A DNA stretch of 64,000 nt. Source: Formicarius rufipectus (Eukaryota; Chordata; Aves; Passeriformes; Formicariidae). Location of the stretch: NCBI GenBank assembly GCA_013399695.1, contig VXAU01006135.1:2179842-2243841 (forward strand), read 5' to 3'. Position 1 is the first letter of the stretch, and every line of letters begins with the position of its first letter. Positions 11,444 through 24,300 of this stretch are shown piece by piece. The notes under the pieces were generated by a model that did not search any database, was not told the DNA's origin, and worked only from the letters and a program-made list of their open reading frames with translations. The position numbers and the translations under genes were made by a program.

Positions 11444-14400
11444 TGTGATGCTTGAGAAGACTCTGGAGGAGTGGGGAGGGAAACTTCGGCAGTCCTGACC
11501 TAAGGTCAGTCAGAAATAACCAGCTGAAGTAACATGAGTGCAAACCTGCTTGAAGTGACAGGCCTCTCAGCTCCTGGGACTCTATTTGCATATGTTTAAA
11601 ACAAACAACAACAAAAAAGCCGCCTTTGTTCCCAAGGAAAATGTATTTACTTGGCATTCAGCTCATGTATAAGCTGCAACTTCTTTCACAGATGTAGAAA
11701 TAAAGTGACTGCCGTTTCTGCTTTGATGCAAGGCTGAAGGTAAGGTTTGATTTTAAAATATGAAAGTAAACTGAAACTACCTCCAATTTAAAGGTGGATT
11801 TTTTAAATGACCTTAAAAGTTTTGACAAGTTGTTTTTTTCCCCCTCCCCTTAGGGACCAGAAGAAATTATAACAGTAATCTTATAGCTGTAAGTTTACAG
11901 AGACAGTGGCTGTAGGTTAATGAAAAATTGACACTTGCCTGTGCTTCCAGCAGAATTTTTTTTCTTGCAACTGAACTATTGCACTGTGTTAGCTGGTTAT
12001 GAGTCTCACATATTAAACCGAAAGCTGCTTTGGTGGAGCTACAGGACCGAGTCGCAGCTGAACATTCTGAATGATGTTCCCATTTTGAACAAATGCAGCA
12101 ATAATTATGGGTTTCTTAAAATAGTTCCGCTGGTCCTTCCCACACGTACTCAGGAAGAAAGCTTGCTGGGTTGGTCTAAACCAGAGAGTGGCAAAGGAAT
12201 CATCCTTGGTGATCCCCATGCCAGTATGACATCTGAGTGCTGTCAGACCAACTCTTGTGGCTCTAGGACTCCTGGGGGACACCCTGTGGCACACAGAGAA
12301 CTGTTCAAGTGCCCTCTCCAGGAGCCTTTCTGCAGTGCCCTTTCAGGAATTGTGCACAGAAATGGCACGAACTCGGCAGCTCAGGCTGACTTCGGTTCAG
12401 AGTCTGATGACTTTTTAAGTGTTTGTTTTCCTTGGCATGGTGGTGCCATCTGGTCCTGCTTGGACAGCTGATCTGTAATACTGCACTGCGTAGTATTCCA
12501 GCTTTTGCTGATGAAATCTTGGGCTGTGCCAGAATGGCATGTGGATACCTCGATGCCCGTCTGTGGTCAGAGGGCATGTGCTCAAATCACATCCCCCTGT
12601 GCTGTGATGGAGATGGACACAGCAGTGTTGGTAACTGCAGTGGAGACAGAGGAAGGCATGAAGATGGCGTCAGGTATGATATAGGATCTCAAGTCAGGAA
12701 TGAAAGAACTGTTGGATGTCCACAGACCTCCCTGCCTGCCTTGAAGGACTTTAGACCTGACCAGACCCTGAACAGTGCCCAGTGTTTGGGCTGAGGGGCT
12801 ATTGAGAGCATAAACATTCTCCATCTTGTCTAGAAGGGGGTTGAGATAAATTGTGGCACAGAAAGGTGGAGAAAATGCCTGACTTTGAGGGTCAGGGGAC
12901 ATTTGGGAAAAGGCAGCATTGTGTGTGGTGGAATCTGGGGCTGTGATCCTCAGATATGGGCAGTGAAGAAGTCATGGTCCTTCACTTCTCTGAGGAACTG
13001 GCAGTGAGATTTCCTTGCAGTCTCAGAGGGTGCCTGCATTGCCACTACAACACAGTGTTGGGGCAGCAGCTTAGCAAATGGCTTCTTCACTCATGTTCAT
13101 CTGCTTCAGAAGAGGTTGTACAGAAATCTCAAATTGCTGTGACACCAAAATTTTACCTATGCTGAAAAAAATCCCTTTCATCTGTTGTTCCTTGTGTTGT
13201 TCTCACAACTCCCCATGTATCTACTGTTCAAGGAAAACAGAAGAAAAAACGTTCATCCCTGGCTTTGGGGAGTCTGAGAGGTTGGATGGGACCTCCCACA
13301 TTATGGCATTAGTCTGAAATGAGGAAAATAAATGTACCTCACTAAATGTATATAGAGGACTGTGAAGGAGAGGCTTGAATTTGGATTTTGCATCCACTGC
13401 ATTTTGTCCTTTGCCACTCCCTTTTGGCTTTATCCCCTTTTTTTGCCTTTCCACGATTATTTCTCTGCATGCACTGTCTGTGATTTTTATTTATGTGGTG
13501 TAAGTTCCTAACAGACAAGAGCTGCATGAACAGAAGGGGCTTGATGAAATCCAGCAGCTGAAAGCAGGAGCAAAATGCAGTCACACTGGAAGTAAGGTGA
13601 AGATGCTTTTCTTTCTTTCATGTAATGAGTATTTAACTTTTAGGACACCTTAGCCAGAAACTTGCAGTCTTTGTGACAGGATTGACAACAATGCTAAACA
13701 AACATGGCTAAACTGGTAATTTGATAAAGAAACAAGCAGTGATGTTCTGCCATGTGCATTGTGGTTATTGCTCAGTCAAAGACCACAAATTCTAGCAGTA
13801 AATACTAGATAGCAGATACTAGTAGCAGATTAGACCTTTTGGAAGCTCACATGCTTTGGTATGGATGACTTGGATATGTGGATCCTGAGCTCTCAAATCC
13901 AACTACAGAGTGTCCCCAAAGTCACTGGAGATACAGCTCTCGTTTGAACAGAAGGACATCCTGCTTCTCTTAATAAGTCATTTTCTTTTAATCTGCAGAT
14001 GAGCCAAACCCTGCTTTGGGATATATTCAGGTTTGTCTTATTTGTGATAAATTTTTCAAGACCTTTGCTACACTAATGACTCTTCTTTTTAATAGAAAAA
14101 GAAATCCAGAGACTTTGTTATGTAGCAATGAAATGTGTGGTTAAACCAGCCAGTTTAGTATGTGTGCTTTTGCTGCTCTGCAGGGACACACAGAAATCCT
14201 CTCACTGATATGTCAGCATTTTGAAACTTCTCCAGTATGAGGTTAGCAGGGTTATTTTTCTTTGTCTGGGGTTTAAAAACACTGCTCTCACCCTGGTATC
14301 TGGGTAAGATGAGTCCAATTAAGGTAGGACACTGATTTTTTTACCTGTAGGGAAAACACTTCTTGACTATGTAATTCAAAATTGTCTTAAGCAACCTTTT

Positions 14401-15299
14401 CCTTCCACCCATGGCAAGGAAGGGCAGGAGATTCCCACTGCCAGAGGTGACACAGCCCAGAGCCAGGCACATGGGAGAAGGCCTGTGGAGAGACAGTGGT
14501 GAGTACCTGTACAGAAACAGGGCTCAAAATGCAAGGTCATGGGTATAAATAAAGGAATGCAAAAGCAAAGCTGATATTCAGGTTTTGCATTAATAGTTGC
14601 AGTTAAAGTAGGAAAGGGGGTTGGGTAGGTTCTTTGATATATTATTGTTGTTAGAGAGGGGTTGTTGTTTTTTTTTACTTGAAGGGAAAGTAAGAAGAGA
14701 GTGAAGCAGAAAGGAAACTAAACCATGTGACTTTAGTGAGTTTGTTTCTTTTGTTCCTGGTGACCAAAGAGGGTGATACACTCTGTCACCTCACATGTGA
14801 CCTCCACTTCCCCCAAGCTTCATCCTGGTGAAGTTCCCCTCTTCAGAAAAGCAGGGAGGGCAGTGCTCCCCGCAGGGATGTGAGCTTGTGATCCTGGTTA
14901 GGTTCCACTTTACCTGAGAAACAGTGACTTGTAGCTGCAATTCACCTGGGCAGCTGCTCACCTGGGCAAGCCAGGCAGCCTGTGGGTGCTGCTCCTTCCT
15001 TGGCCCAGAACTCAAGTGCGAGGAACCAGAGAAAACACAGGGCCCTGTTTGTTTACTCTCCACCCTGCTAAAGTGCAAGTGGTTTTGTTTCTTTCCTTTG
15101 TAATAAACTGTGCCCACCGCAGCGTATATTCTTTTAAATAACATTTTAAAATGTTTTCCGGTAAATTAAAGCAATGACATGTTTGTAGGGTTCATTGTTA
15201 ATTTCATTTCCTTTGGCTCAGCCAGCCTGATAAGATGCAACATTATTAATCTTGGTTTAAAAGAAGATCCTTTGCCGAACAGTAATAAATGATCTTGAT
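11444..15299. other. Intergenic sequence, no gene seen
   Basis: Mixed-composition DNA between the purine array and a small GC-rich patch. A 178-codon open frame at 11935-12471 (+) is the longest here. It has no recognisable domain, overlaps open frames on the other strand, and has amino-acid use typical of chance frames. I see no repeat element I can name. Confidence 0.5.
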
Positions 15300-15760
15300 A
15301 GATTTGTCAGGAAAACGAATGATAATCATTTGCAGATAGACACCAGCCTAGTATGGAAGATTAATAAGAAAATATGTATTGGCATCATTAATAACATCTG
15401 CTGCCAATGGACTGGTGTGTTGGATGCAGCCCCGGGAGCGCTGCGCTCCGCGCTGGGAGAGCTGCGCGGCTGCTGCCCAGGGAAGGCTCCCCCTCCCGCC
15501 CCCGTCCAAGCCTGTCAAGCCCTGCATCTGCCTTCCCACCTGCATTTCCCCAGGTCACCGATAAACGCCCTTCCTCACCCCACGAGCTCGCTCAGTCCTT
15601 GCTTTTGGGGTGTGGCTGGACCGGGAGGTGATCCCTATTCCCTCGGGAGCTCTGTCCTCGCTGGGCGGGATGAGCCAGGCTGGTGGAGGAGCAGCTCCTG
15701 GCGTGGAGCAGCTTGTGCTGCAGCGCCCGGTGCTTGACACACGCGTTCTCTCAGGGATGG
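15300..15760. other. AT-rich possible conserved element beside a GC-rich CpG patch
   Basis: An AT-rich block of about 110 bases, with homeodomain-type cores (TAATAA, ATTAATAA, TAATCA), is followed abruptly at 15425-15750 by GC-rich sequence with several CpGs. The contrast is seen directly. A regulatory role is inference only. Open frames through the GC-rich part are low-complexity and not convincing. Confidence 0.3.
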
Positions 15761-17465
15761 AGGGAGAGGAGACAGAAAAAAGAGCAGAGGGACTGAAATG
15801 AGGAATAACGTGAAAAGGAAACGCCTCATCCTCGATATTCAACCAGGAGGAAAAACACAATCTCTTTTTCAATTTGGTTTTGATTTTTTTTTTCCTGCTA
15901 ATTATGTAATTTTCCTTGAAAAAGTAAGGAAAAGTCAAGATGTTTTGGGAGAGCCTTGGTTTATTTCAGTAAGCATTTCAGGCTTCCCCTGTCCCCAATC
16001 ATTCGTTTATCTTTTGTTTCACTTCAGCAGTTTGAAGCAGAGTAGTAAGTCAAATAAATTTACCAGTGAAATGTGTTCCTCCTGTGGGGCACACAGCTGG
16101 CTGCATCTGGCACTGTGGATGTCTCCATTCCTTCTGAAGCCAAGCTCAGAGATGCAGTCACAGTTCTCAGATAGCATTACTTTAACTGACATAGACAGCA
16201 TCATTTTAAAGGAAATTTCATCTTCCAGGGCCCGTGAGGTGAGATGGGAAGGGGAAGAAATCAGCATCATATAACCAAAGACCAAAAATATTTGTGTCTT
16301 TTAAAAAAAAACCACAAAAACAAACAAACAAAAACAACAACCAAAAAAAAAAACCAAAACAAAACAAAAAAATGCCCCCCTTCAAAAAAAAAGAAAGGAA
16401 AAAAGAAAAAAAGAAAGAAAGAAAACAACAAAACTAGGCTTAGGAGAAATCAGTTCTATTCTCAGCAAAACTGAACTTCTCTTACGGGAAAAAACTCTTT
16501 TAAATAATGCCTCGATTTTGCTCATCCTGCCCTGCATTGCTTTCCCCGTGGCTTTAGCAGATATGTGGTCCAAACACCCAATAAAGCCATGGAGCCAAGG
16601 GCTGCTGAGGGTCTCTGTGGCTCAGGAGCTTTCTAGGCACGGACATGAGAGCCCTGGTATTCCTTAATGCACTAAAAATTTCCTGTTATTATTAGACATT
16701 TACCAGCTATTAATCACAGCTGGTAACTTGATTTCCTCTAAACGTTTTGAGGCGCCCTCTGATCCGGGCACCACCTGCTTGAAACAGAATAGTAGAAAGG
16801 CAAAGAAACATCTGTGCTGTGTTGCTCTTCCCTGGGGATGGATGGGCAACTGAGAGGGCTGAGATCTCCCTCATGCAAACAAAACCGACTTTTTCCTCTT
16901 AGAACAAGCAAAAAAGTACAGACCCCATTCCTGCACGGCTGATCCACTCTCTTCCATCCAAACTGAGGGTAAACGGGGGAACCATGACCTGGGCTTCATG
17001 TGCCAGGTGGAAACAGAGCCTTGTTTCTTCTCTTCTTGCTGAATCATGACTCATTTTCTCCATCATTTTGGTGTTGTGCTTCACTGAATGCCCTCACCTC
17101 CCATGCCTGGTGACTTGGACGTGCCCCTCAGATGCTGGAGTGGAGGGTCACGTCCCTGTGGGCATTTTCAGCCTTCTCCAGGTGAGCATCCTAACCCCCA
17201 GGCACAGATATTAACAACAAGCACAGTTGCCTCTTCATAGTTCAAAAGATCATGGCTGTGCCACATTACATGGTGGCACCAAGATGGGTCAGAAAAGCCT
17301 GGACTTGCTCAAGAAAGCAAAGTCCTAGATCAAACCCCAAGGAAGGATATTTCTTTTCCCTCTGACAGCCAGGTCACTGTGGTCCCAGGGAGCCCTTTGT
17401 GCATCAGTGCAGCATATATCACCACAAGAACCCAAACTCGGGACTGGCTTGGTTACTGAGGCACC
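15761..17465. other. Intergenic sequence with A-rich simple repeat
   Basis: No gene seen. An A-rich low-complexity stretch at about 16300-16430 mixes CAAAA, AACAAA and AAAGAAAG units. The rest is unique-looking sequence up to the likely SLC5A9 poly(A) signal. Confidence 0.45.
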
Positions 17466-17471
17466 TTTATT
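17466..17471 (-). terminator. SLC5A9: Candidate poly(A) signal AATAAA for SLC5A9
   Basis: Reading the - strand, AATAAA occurs about 690 bases after the SLC5A9 stop codon. It is followed within about 50 bases by a G/T-rich stretch (TTCTTGTGGTGATAT), as expected for a downstream cleavage element. A variant TATAAA lies nearer the stop at about 17909-17914, so the 3'UTR could be shorter. Confidence 0.4.
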
Positions 17472-18157
17472 ACTGGTAATGCTGTTAAGGGGCAGAATCA
17501 GCCTGATAAGCAAACAGACTCGGGCTGCTGTGAGACCAACCCTCACACAGCAAGGTGGGCAGCATGGGGGGGCTGAGGGAGCAGGGAGAATCCCCCAGTC
17601 CTCACTGCTGATGCCAACCAGGCAGGAGGGGTGGGGTGGAAGGGGTCCAACACAGATCCTGGGGTGGCCGTGGGAGCCAGGGTTGTCACTGCTGAGTTAA
17701 TCCAGTGGTGCCCCACTGACCCCATCGGAATTTTAGCCATATAAAGCAGCTGCAGAGAGTGATTAAGTCTCCTTCTGCACACCAGAAGTCCTTCTTAAAC
17801 CAGAAATCCTTCCCCTAAGTACAGCAGGGCAGTCAGCCCTGAGGGAAGACCCAGCCACAGATGGGCTTCCCAAGGCCTTTGTTCCTTTGCTGGGCTCAGC
17901 TCTGCACCTTTATAATTGCCCCCAGACCTCCTGAGTTAGCCCACGTGCTATCCCATATATCCCCTCCATCCCAGATGTGACAGTAGTTGAGTCCTGGTCG
18001 CACCTTATGGAAAAACTGAGCCCCACAGTCATTCCCAGCAAGCAGTGTTTCCAGAGAAGGGCAGTGCCAGTGGGTGCCTCCAGGGGCTGTTACCTGATGC
18101 TTCCAGCTTAGGCAGGAAGGTGGGAGAAACCAAAGCCACACACTGCTGGAGCCCACC
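17472..18157 (-). other. SLC5A9: Probable SLC5A9 3'UTR
   Basis: Non-coding sequence between the SLC5A9 stop codon and the first canonical AATAAA on the - strand. Open frames in it lack protein-like features. Its length is inferred from the poly(A) signal only. Confidence 0.4.
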
Positions 18158-18366
18158 TCAGCCAAAATATGCCCACAGGAAGACATTGATGGCCAGCAGG
18201 AGAATAGCATTGGCATTGCAAACACTCTTCCACAGGGGCTTTTCCTCGATGCTGGTGAGTCTCTGCTCCAGGGCAGCTCTCTCCTCCTGGGATAGGGTGG
18301 GCGTGGGGCTGATGGGCAGACCACAGAACCACAAATACATCATTTTCCAGCAGGGAGGCTTGGCTG
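18158..18366 (-). CDS. SLC5A9: SLC5A9 exon 14 (residues 598-666 and stop)
   Basis: 209 bp, phase 1 in, stop TGA at 18160-18158. It encodes KMMYLWFCGL, the cytosolic LSQEERAALEQRLTSIEEKP block and the final helix AILLLAINVFLWAYFG, the characteristic SGLT4 C-terminus. The acceptor is a tandem ACAGCAG, so use of the second AG would remove one alanine without changing frame. Confidence 0.95.
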
Positions 18367-21300
18367 CTGTAAGAGATGGACCAAAGAATGGGTGTTAGAA
18401 CCTACTGGGACCCTTCTCTCCCTCCTCCCACTAGTTTGGAGGGGCCTTGGCCAGTCTAGAGTGGGGTTTGAGCGGCACCTTGGATAGGAGATGCAATATG
18501 ATGAAGGGAAAGGAAAAGTTCTCCCTCAACCATGTACAGCACAGCCTGATTACAGTCAGCTGATTGCAACACCACTCACTCATTAGTTAATTAACAGGCC
18601 CCTTCCCCCTCCTCCCCAACCCAGCTTCCATCCACTTTCAAAAATTCCTGACAGCATGATGGTCCATTTAGAGATACCCTGGCTTGTTTAGTACACATGA
18701 CATGCCAGGTGAAGTGTGTGTTTTAATTGTCAGCCCTGTGCTGTGTGTATTTCACTGGCTGTTCTTTCCAAATATAAACTTTTTTTTTTGAAATGCAGGG
18801 TGTCATAGGGCCTTGAAAAAGAGGTGTTACCCAGGAAAAAAAACCCTCATTAAACTATCAACTGCTGTGTTTCACATTTCCTTCCCCATCATTACTAATT
18901 ACCAAAATACCAAGACACTTGTTTATAAGAATCTGAGCTAGTTAAGTGAAATAGGAATTGGTAAGAAATAATAAATAATGCTAAATGACTGCATTCAGCT
19001 TAAACCAAAACTTCTTCTATTAGGCAAAGGAACATTAAGACATTTCTTGAGTTATTCACTTCTGTTTAGCTTGACTGTAATTGGCACCAGTGTCCTTTGG
19101 ACTCACCAGCAAAAGGAGTGAAGAAATCTTGTGTATGAACCTTTACTCTGAGGTTTCTGCTCTGAAGGTTAAGCTCAAAAACAGAAAGCTGTATTTTTTA
19201 ATGGACTTGCAGAATAAAGCTCTGTCCACTCTGAAAAGAACTTGCCCATGTACCATCTCTATGCCAGCTCTATGTTCATTTGACACTTTGCCTTCTTTCT
19301 TATTAAACTCCCTTGGTAGGACTATAGCTATTGAAGAGCTGAGTTTTAGCCGTGGCTTATATCCTAAGGGAAGATGAAAGATACTGTTGGCATCACATAA
19401 ATGAGGAACCTGAGGCTTGTAAATTCATATTAGGACATCCACAAAGTGCACAGTTCTACTCCCTAGGATCCCTTCAGATCATGACTCTACTTTGATACAG
19501 TTTCTGGCAGCATCACTGGGTGAGTCTGGTCAGCAAAGCCCACACAGGAGTCCAGAGGAGGCATCTGTAGCACACGCACAAAGGGGTTACCTCCCAGCCC
19601 TGACATGGACAGGAAGGGATGCCACTTTTCTCTGCTGAAAGTTGAAATTACAGAGCCTGCCATGACTCTCCCAGCACTAGTGGCAGCTGCTTGCTTTGGT
19701 TAAGGCTGCAGTAGTGCTGTGGAGTTCAGGGGCATCTTGGTGAGACACACAAATAGATGCAGTCTCATGGCACAAAGCCCCAGTGTCAGTGGGGCAAGGG
19801 GCACTGACCCTGCAGCACAGACCTCCACCCTCCCAAAGCATGTTCCTAAGTGCCCATTAAACTCATCTAAGGAGTCCAGCAAACCACTGAGTGTCCAGGC
19901 CTGAAGTGCTAAAATCACCCCCTGCCATGGGCAGAACTGGACCAGGGTAGTCTGCATTTGTTCTAGGGAGGAGGAGGAGGGAAAGCACTTTACTGAGGGG
20001 TGGGGTTTCTTTTTTTTCCTTCTCTCCCCAGGAATGGCAGCTCTTCTGAACCATTTAGAGGATTCTAACGTGAAGTGATGTTGGGAGGACCGAGAGCCAC
20101 AACATTTTCATTTGTCACATCCTCATAAACTGGTGTAGCTGTAAATACAAGCCCAATCACCCTACCTGCTTCCTCCTTGCCTCCTGACTCTGCACGTCCA
20201 ACCAAGTCGTTCTCTCCGCAGGCTGGATTGATCTGTGCTGCTTCATTCTTGTAATTTTTCAGGTCGATGGCAGGTCCTTTTCTGTGTCTGGTCCACCAAG
20301 TCAGGCATGCAAGCTGCAAAATGGGGCAGAGAGCAAAGAAGTTATTGCCTGTCAGTCCCAACGTGGCATGACAGTCACCTTCCTCTTTGGGGAGCACAGG
20401 TACAAGACAGTGCTAAGAGAACTATTTGAGGTGATCTCCCACCGTCCCTCACCTCCCTTCTGCACAAGGTAGTACCATCAAAATGAACCAAAAAGCTGAG
20501 AAAGTGTGACAATCTAGTTTCTTTCCTTCTATTTTTCCTAAATAACCTGTTCTGTTCCTGTTTCTATCAGGAGTAACCTTTTAGAAGACATCAAGGAAGC
20601 AGCTTCCTGTTTTCTAGGCTCATGCAATTGACATGAAATAATGATGACCTGCATACAGAATGGCAGCCCTCCAATGGGGAGAGGTAATAAAGTTAATTAA
20701 ATAAAAATTAAAAAAATAAGCCAAGATACCTCTCTGATAACAGTCAGTCATAGGCTGCAGTTGTATCCTTCAAAGATTTTTTTATTTTTAAATTCTAGAT
20801 TTCCCTGTTGGGCCAAATAAAAGACATTACCTCTCTCTGAAGTCTTTCAGTGAAAGAATCATCCAAAGCCACAAAGGATGACCAGTCCTGCCCAAGCCGT
20901 TTCAGCCACAGCCTCTTCTGCTTCACAAATGCAAAAGGTCTGACTCTCTTATGGAGCAAGTCTGAAAGCCTCCCCCTCCTTGGGGCACAGGGAGCTCACA
21001 GGAGGCATCGATCTTGCAAACATCTCAGTGGTCCTTTGGCAGCTGTGGGGTGGAGTTACCCACCCCAGGGGCTCAGGGCTTTGGATTGAAGCCAAGCCTG
21101 CTGCTGCTTTGGCTGAGCATGGCACACCAAATCACCTGATGGCATCAGCACTTCCCGATCCCTGCCTGCTCTGGCCGGGCATCAAGGACCACGCTTGATG
21201 CCCCTCAAACACAGCTGCCCATGGGGCTCTCCTCTTGTCCCAGCCCATGCCTGCCTGGTAGAGGGGCACAGATTGGGACTGGGGCTGCAGGAGTGACAGC

Positions 21301-24300
21301 GGGTCAGGCAAAGTCACACGTGTGCCCTAAAAGCAGCTGCCTCCCTGCTCTGCCCGCATGGAAAGGAACCTCTCACATGGGTCACTTACAAAGTAATGTG
21401 AGTTTAATTTCTGAATTTCAAACACACAAATCTGGGCAGGAGTTTCCAGCTGACACAAAATGTTGCATAATTTCCAGAAGATTTATAGCTTTATTTAAAT
21501 CATTTTCAACCAAGATGAGCATTGGGCAGGGCTAATCTTTCTTGTCATGATGTGCTAAATTGCTTTGATTTGATGATCCTCATCTTTCTCAGGGATTCTT
21601 TTTTTTTAATCACTTAGGAAATGTCACTGTAACATAGCAAAGTTTCAGGGTACTAAAGGATTTCCAAAACTTTTTCTCTCCTCTTCCCTCATGTCACTGT
21701 CTTTTCACATTGCAGCAAAATCTGCAAGGGCTGGGATGTACCTGGGGCTCAGACTGCCAGATGGAAGCAATTCCCAAATTCCCAAAAGCAGCAGAGGCAC
21801 ACAGGTAACCTCATGATGTACCATCCCACTGACCCACCCAGGAGCTGGTGCACTGAACATGGCCAGACAACGCAAACCACCTCCTTAGAGAGATCCCTGG
21901 TGAAGCACCACACCAAAACTCCCACTTTAAGCTCCCCTGTGGTGGGTTTTGGCTGACTGTATTCCCTGAGATCCCTCTTTATCCTCTTTGCCACTGCTAG
22001 AAGGACATATGCAGGGCAGAACAGCAGCTCTGTATGGCCATGGAGGCCTCCACAGGGCTGGCTACCCTTTCCTGGCACAGACTCCCAAAGAGAGAGGGTG
22101 GGGGAAGGCAAATGATGTTTTGCATGCCTAGAGAAAGTGAGCAAATACATAAATAAGAATTGCTGAGAAGGGAGCTGTGTCAGCACAACTGACTTGGACC
22201 TCGGAAATGCTGCTTGAGGCCACCGTGCCCAAGGGCAGGGGAGTGGGAAGGAGCTGCTTGGTGGGTCCTGGGGAGTGGCTCTGCTCCCAGCTGAGTGGAC
22301 ACTGCCTGGGGAGCCCTTAATTTTCTCCTCTGTGAGTGCCTGGTTCCCCCAGGAGCTGAATGTTTTTGGCTCTCAGTGGCACTAAATGATGCTGTGGGAG
22401 CTTTGGCTGCAGCACCTCAGAGAGCATGGGGCAAGTTCAAACCAGCAAAGTGGGCTTAGTGCTCCTCCCAGGATATGCACCAAAAGGAGCCACTGAAGCC
22501 AGACCTCAAGAGACAGGGAAAACAACCCAACCCCAGAGCACATCAAGTGGAATTACCAATCTATCAGCCTGTCTGGATGAGTCCTGACCCCTGGGGAGCT
22601 GACCTGCTGGTGTAGCATTTGTGCTTTGTGGGCTGTTCCTCTGCCTTTTCACCCTCACAGTCCCCTTGGACAAGGGAGTTTGCAAGAACTCAGCAAAGTT
22701 TTTCTTCTGTTGTTTGTAAAGTAGAATAAATCCTTCTGTTCCAAAATGCCATCTGGCACCTGACAGTTGTGTTTCAGCTTCACAGTCTCAAATTTAATTG
22801 TAAGCTCTTTTGCAGGGTTTTCAAGGACGGCGTGACACAATATGGACTACCTACAATGAAGACATATGAACTCTGGAGCATACCAAACAAATTCCTTGCA
22901 TACTTGTTTTCCAGCACAGCATCAATCACCACAGGGATGGGAGAGTGTCCAAAACAGCAGGAGAAAATGCTACAGCTTGCAGTTCTCAGATTGTAATTCA
23001 TTTAAAGCCAGGAACATTAGCTGTACCACTCTAACATCAGATACAAATCTCTTTTCTCCTTTTGCCCATTTACTATCTCAAAAGCATTGAGATTCAATAT
23101 TTAAAGTTGTCCAGAGTAGATCTTCAGCTGGTGTAAAGCAACATAACTGTGCTCAGCAGCTGTTCCTGTTCTTTGAAGGCAATGGAGCTATGCTGATTTA
23201 CATCTGCTGAGGTATGATCTATCACTATATATCCTTGGCTTTGTCTTTGGTGGCTTGTTTTTATTTTCTTTTTGCTTGACAAAACAAATGACACAATTCC
23301 TAGTTCTTACACCGTGTCTTTCATCATTCCATCTCAAAGCACTGCAGTTAAGGACTAGCAGAACTAGCCCTGTCCAGTTCTTACAGGAGAAATATCCAAG
23401 GCTCACAAAGGGAACTGACTAACACAGGGGACTGGGAAGCACCAGCCCTTCAGACGTTCTCATCCAGGACACCCACTACCAGCCTGTCAGGGGGACACAC
23501 AGGCTTTTCCCCACAGGTCTGCCCACTTCCATGCCAAACCCCAGCACCCTGAGGTAAATAATGGTCCAGCGCAAAGGCCAGGTGCCACTTTCTATCCAGA
23601 GAGTTAGAACCTGATTTCTACCCTTCCTTCCCCAAACCCTTCTGTCCTTGAGCCATCTCAGCACAGCCACAACCTCACTGGAGACAAGGAGACAAGCCCT
23701 GCTTGCAGGACACCACGAGAAGCCATGCCCACCAGGAGTGATGGTCCAAACCTACACCTGCACTCCTGTCTAGGGCAAAATTTGGGGTGATCTGACTGAG
23801 GAAAATGAAAAATGCTGTTCTTAGTGCTGCCCACTCAGATTCCTGCCAGACAGGCAGCAATCCAGTAACATTGTCTCCTACCCCATCCCTTCATGTGACT
23901 GTCCTCAGACTTTTCCTGGTGAAATGGGGGATAAAAAGTTGAAAGAGAATGGAATCAGTCTAAAACCAAATTAGGACAGATTCTCCCACTACTACTGAGC
24001 TATGGGAAGAGGGAATTAGCTACCACTGAGTGGCAGAGGTTTCCTGGCAGCCTATCTCATTTTCCTTGTGGTGCAAAGGTACTGAGGGTGCGGGGAGCAC
24101 ATGGGATGGTCCTCACAATTATCAGATGATGGATCTGAGTCCCTGTGTCCAACCTTTCACTGTCGCAGGCAGTATCATTAATTCTCATTAACTTTCTTCA
24201 ACAGAACGTCTTATACAATGGTCAAGCACTGAGCTCAGCTTTATATGGAGTCCACAGCCTACCAAAAGGTTATCCTTAACATCCTTCTGTAGACAGCTTC

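Noticed and set aside
10176..11657. Lys/Glu-rich + strand and Phe/Ser-rich - strand open frames
   Set aside because: They arise because the purine array lacks stop codons in several frames. Composition is fully explained by GAAAA repeats.
11935..12471. 178-codon + strand open frame
   Set aside because: No domain, no splice context, overlaps antisense open frames of similar quality. A chance frame is more likely.
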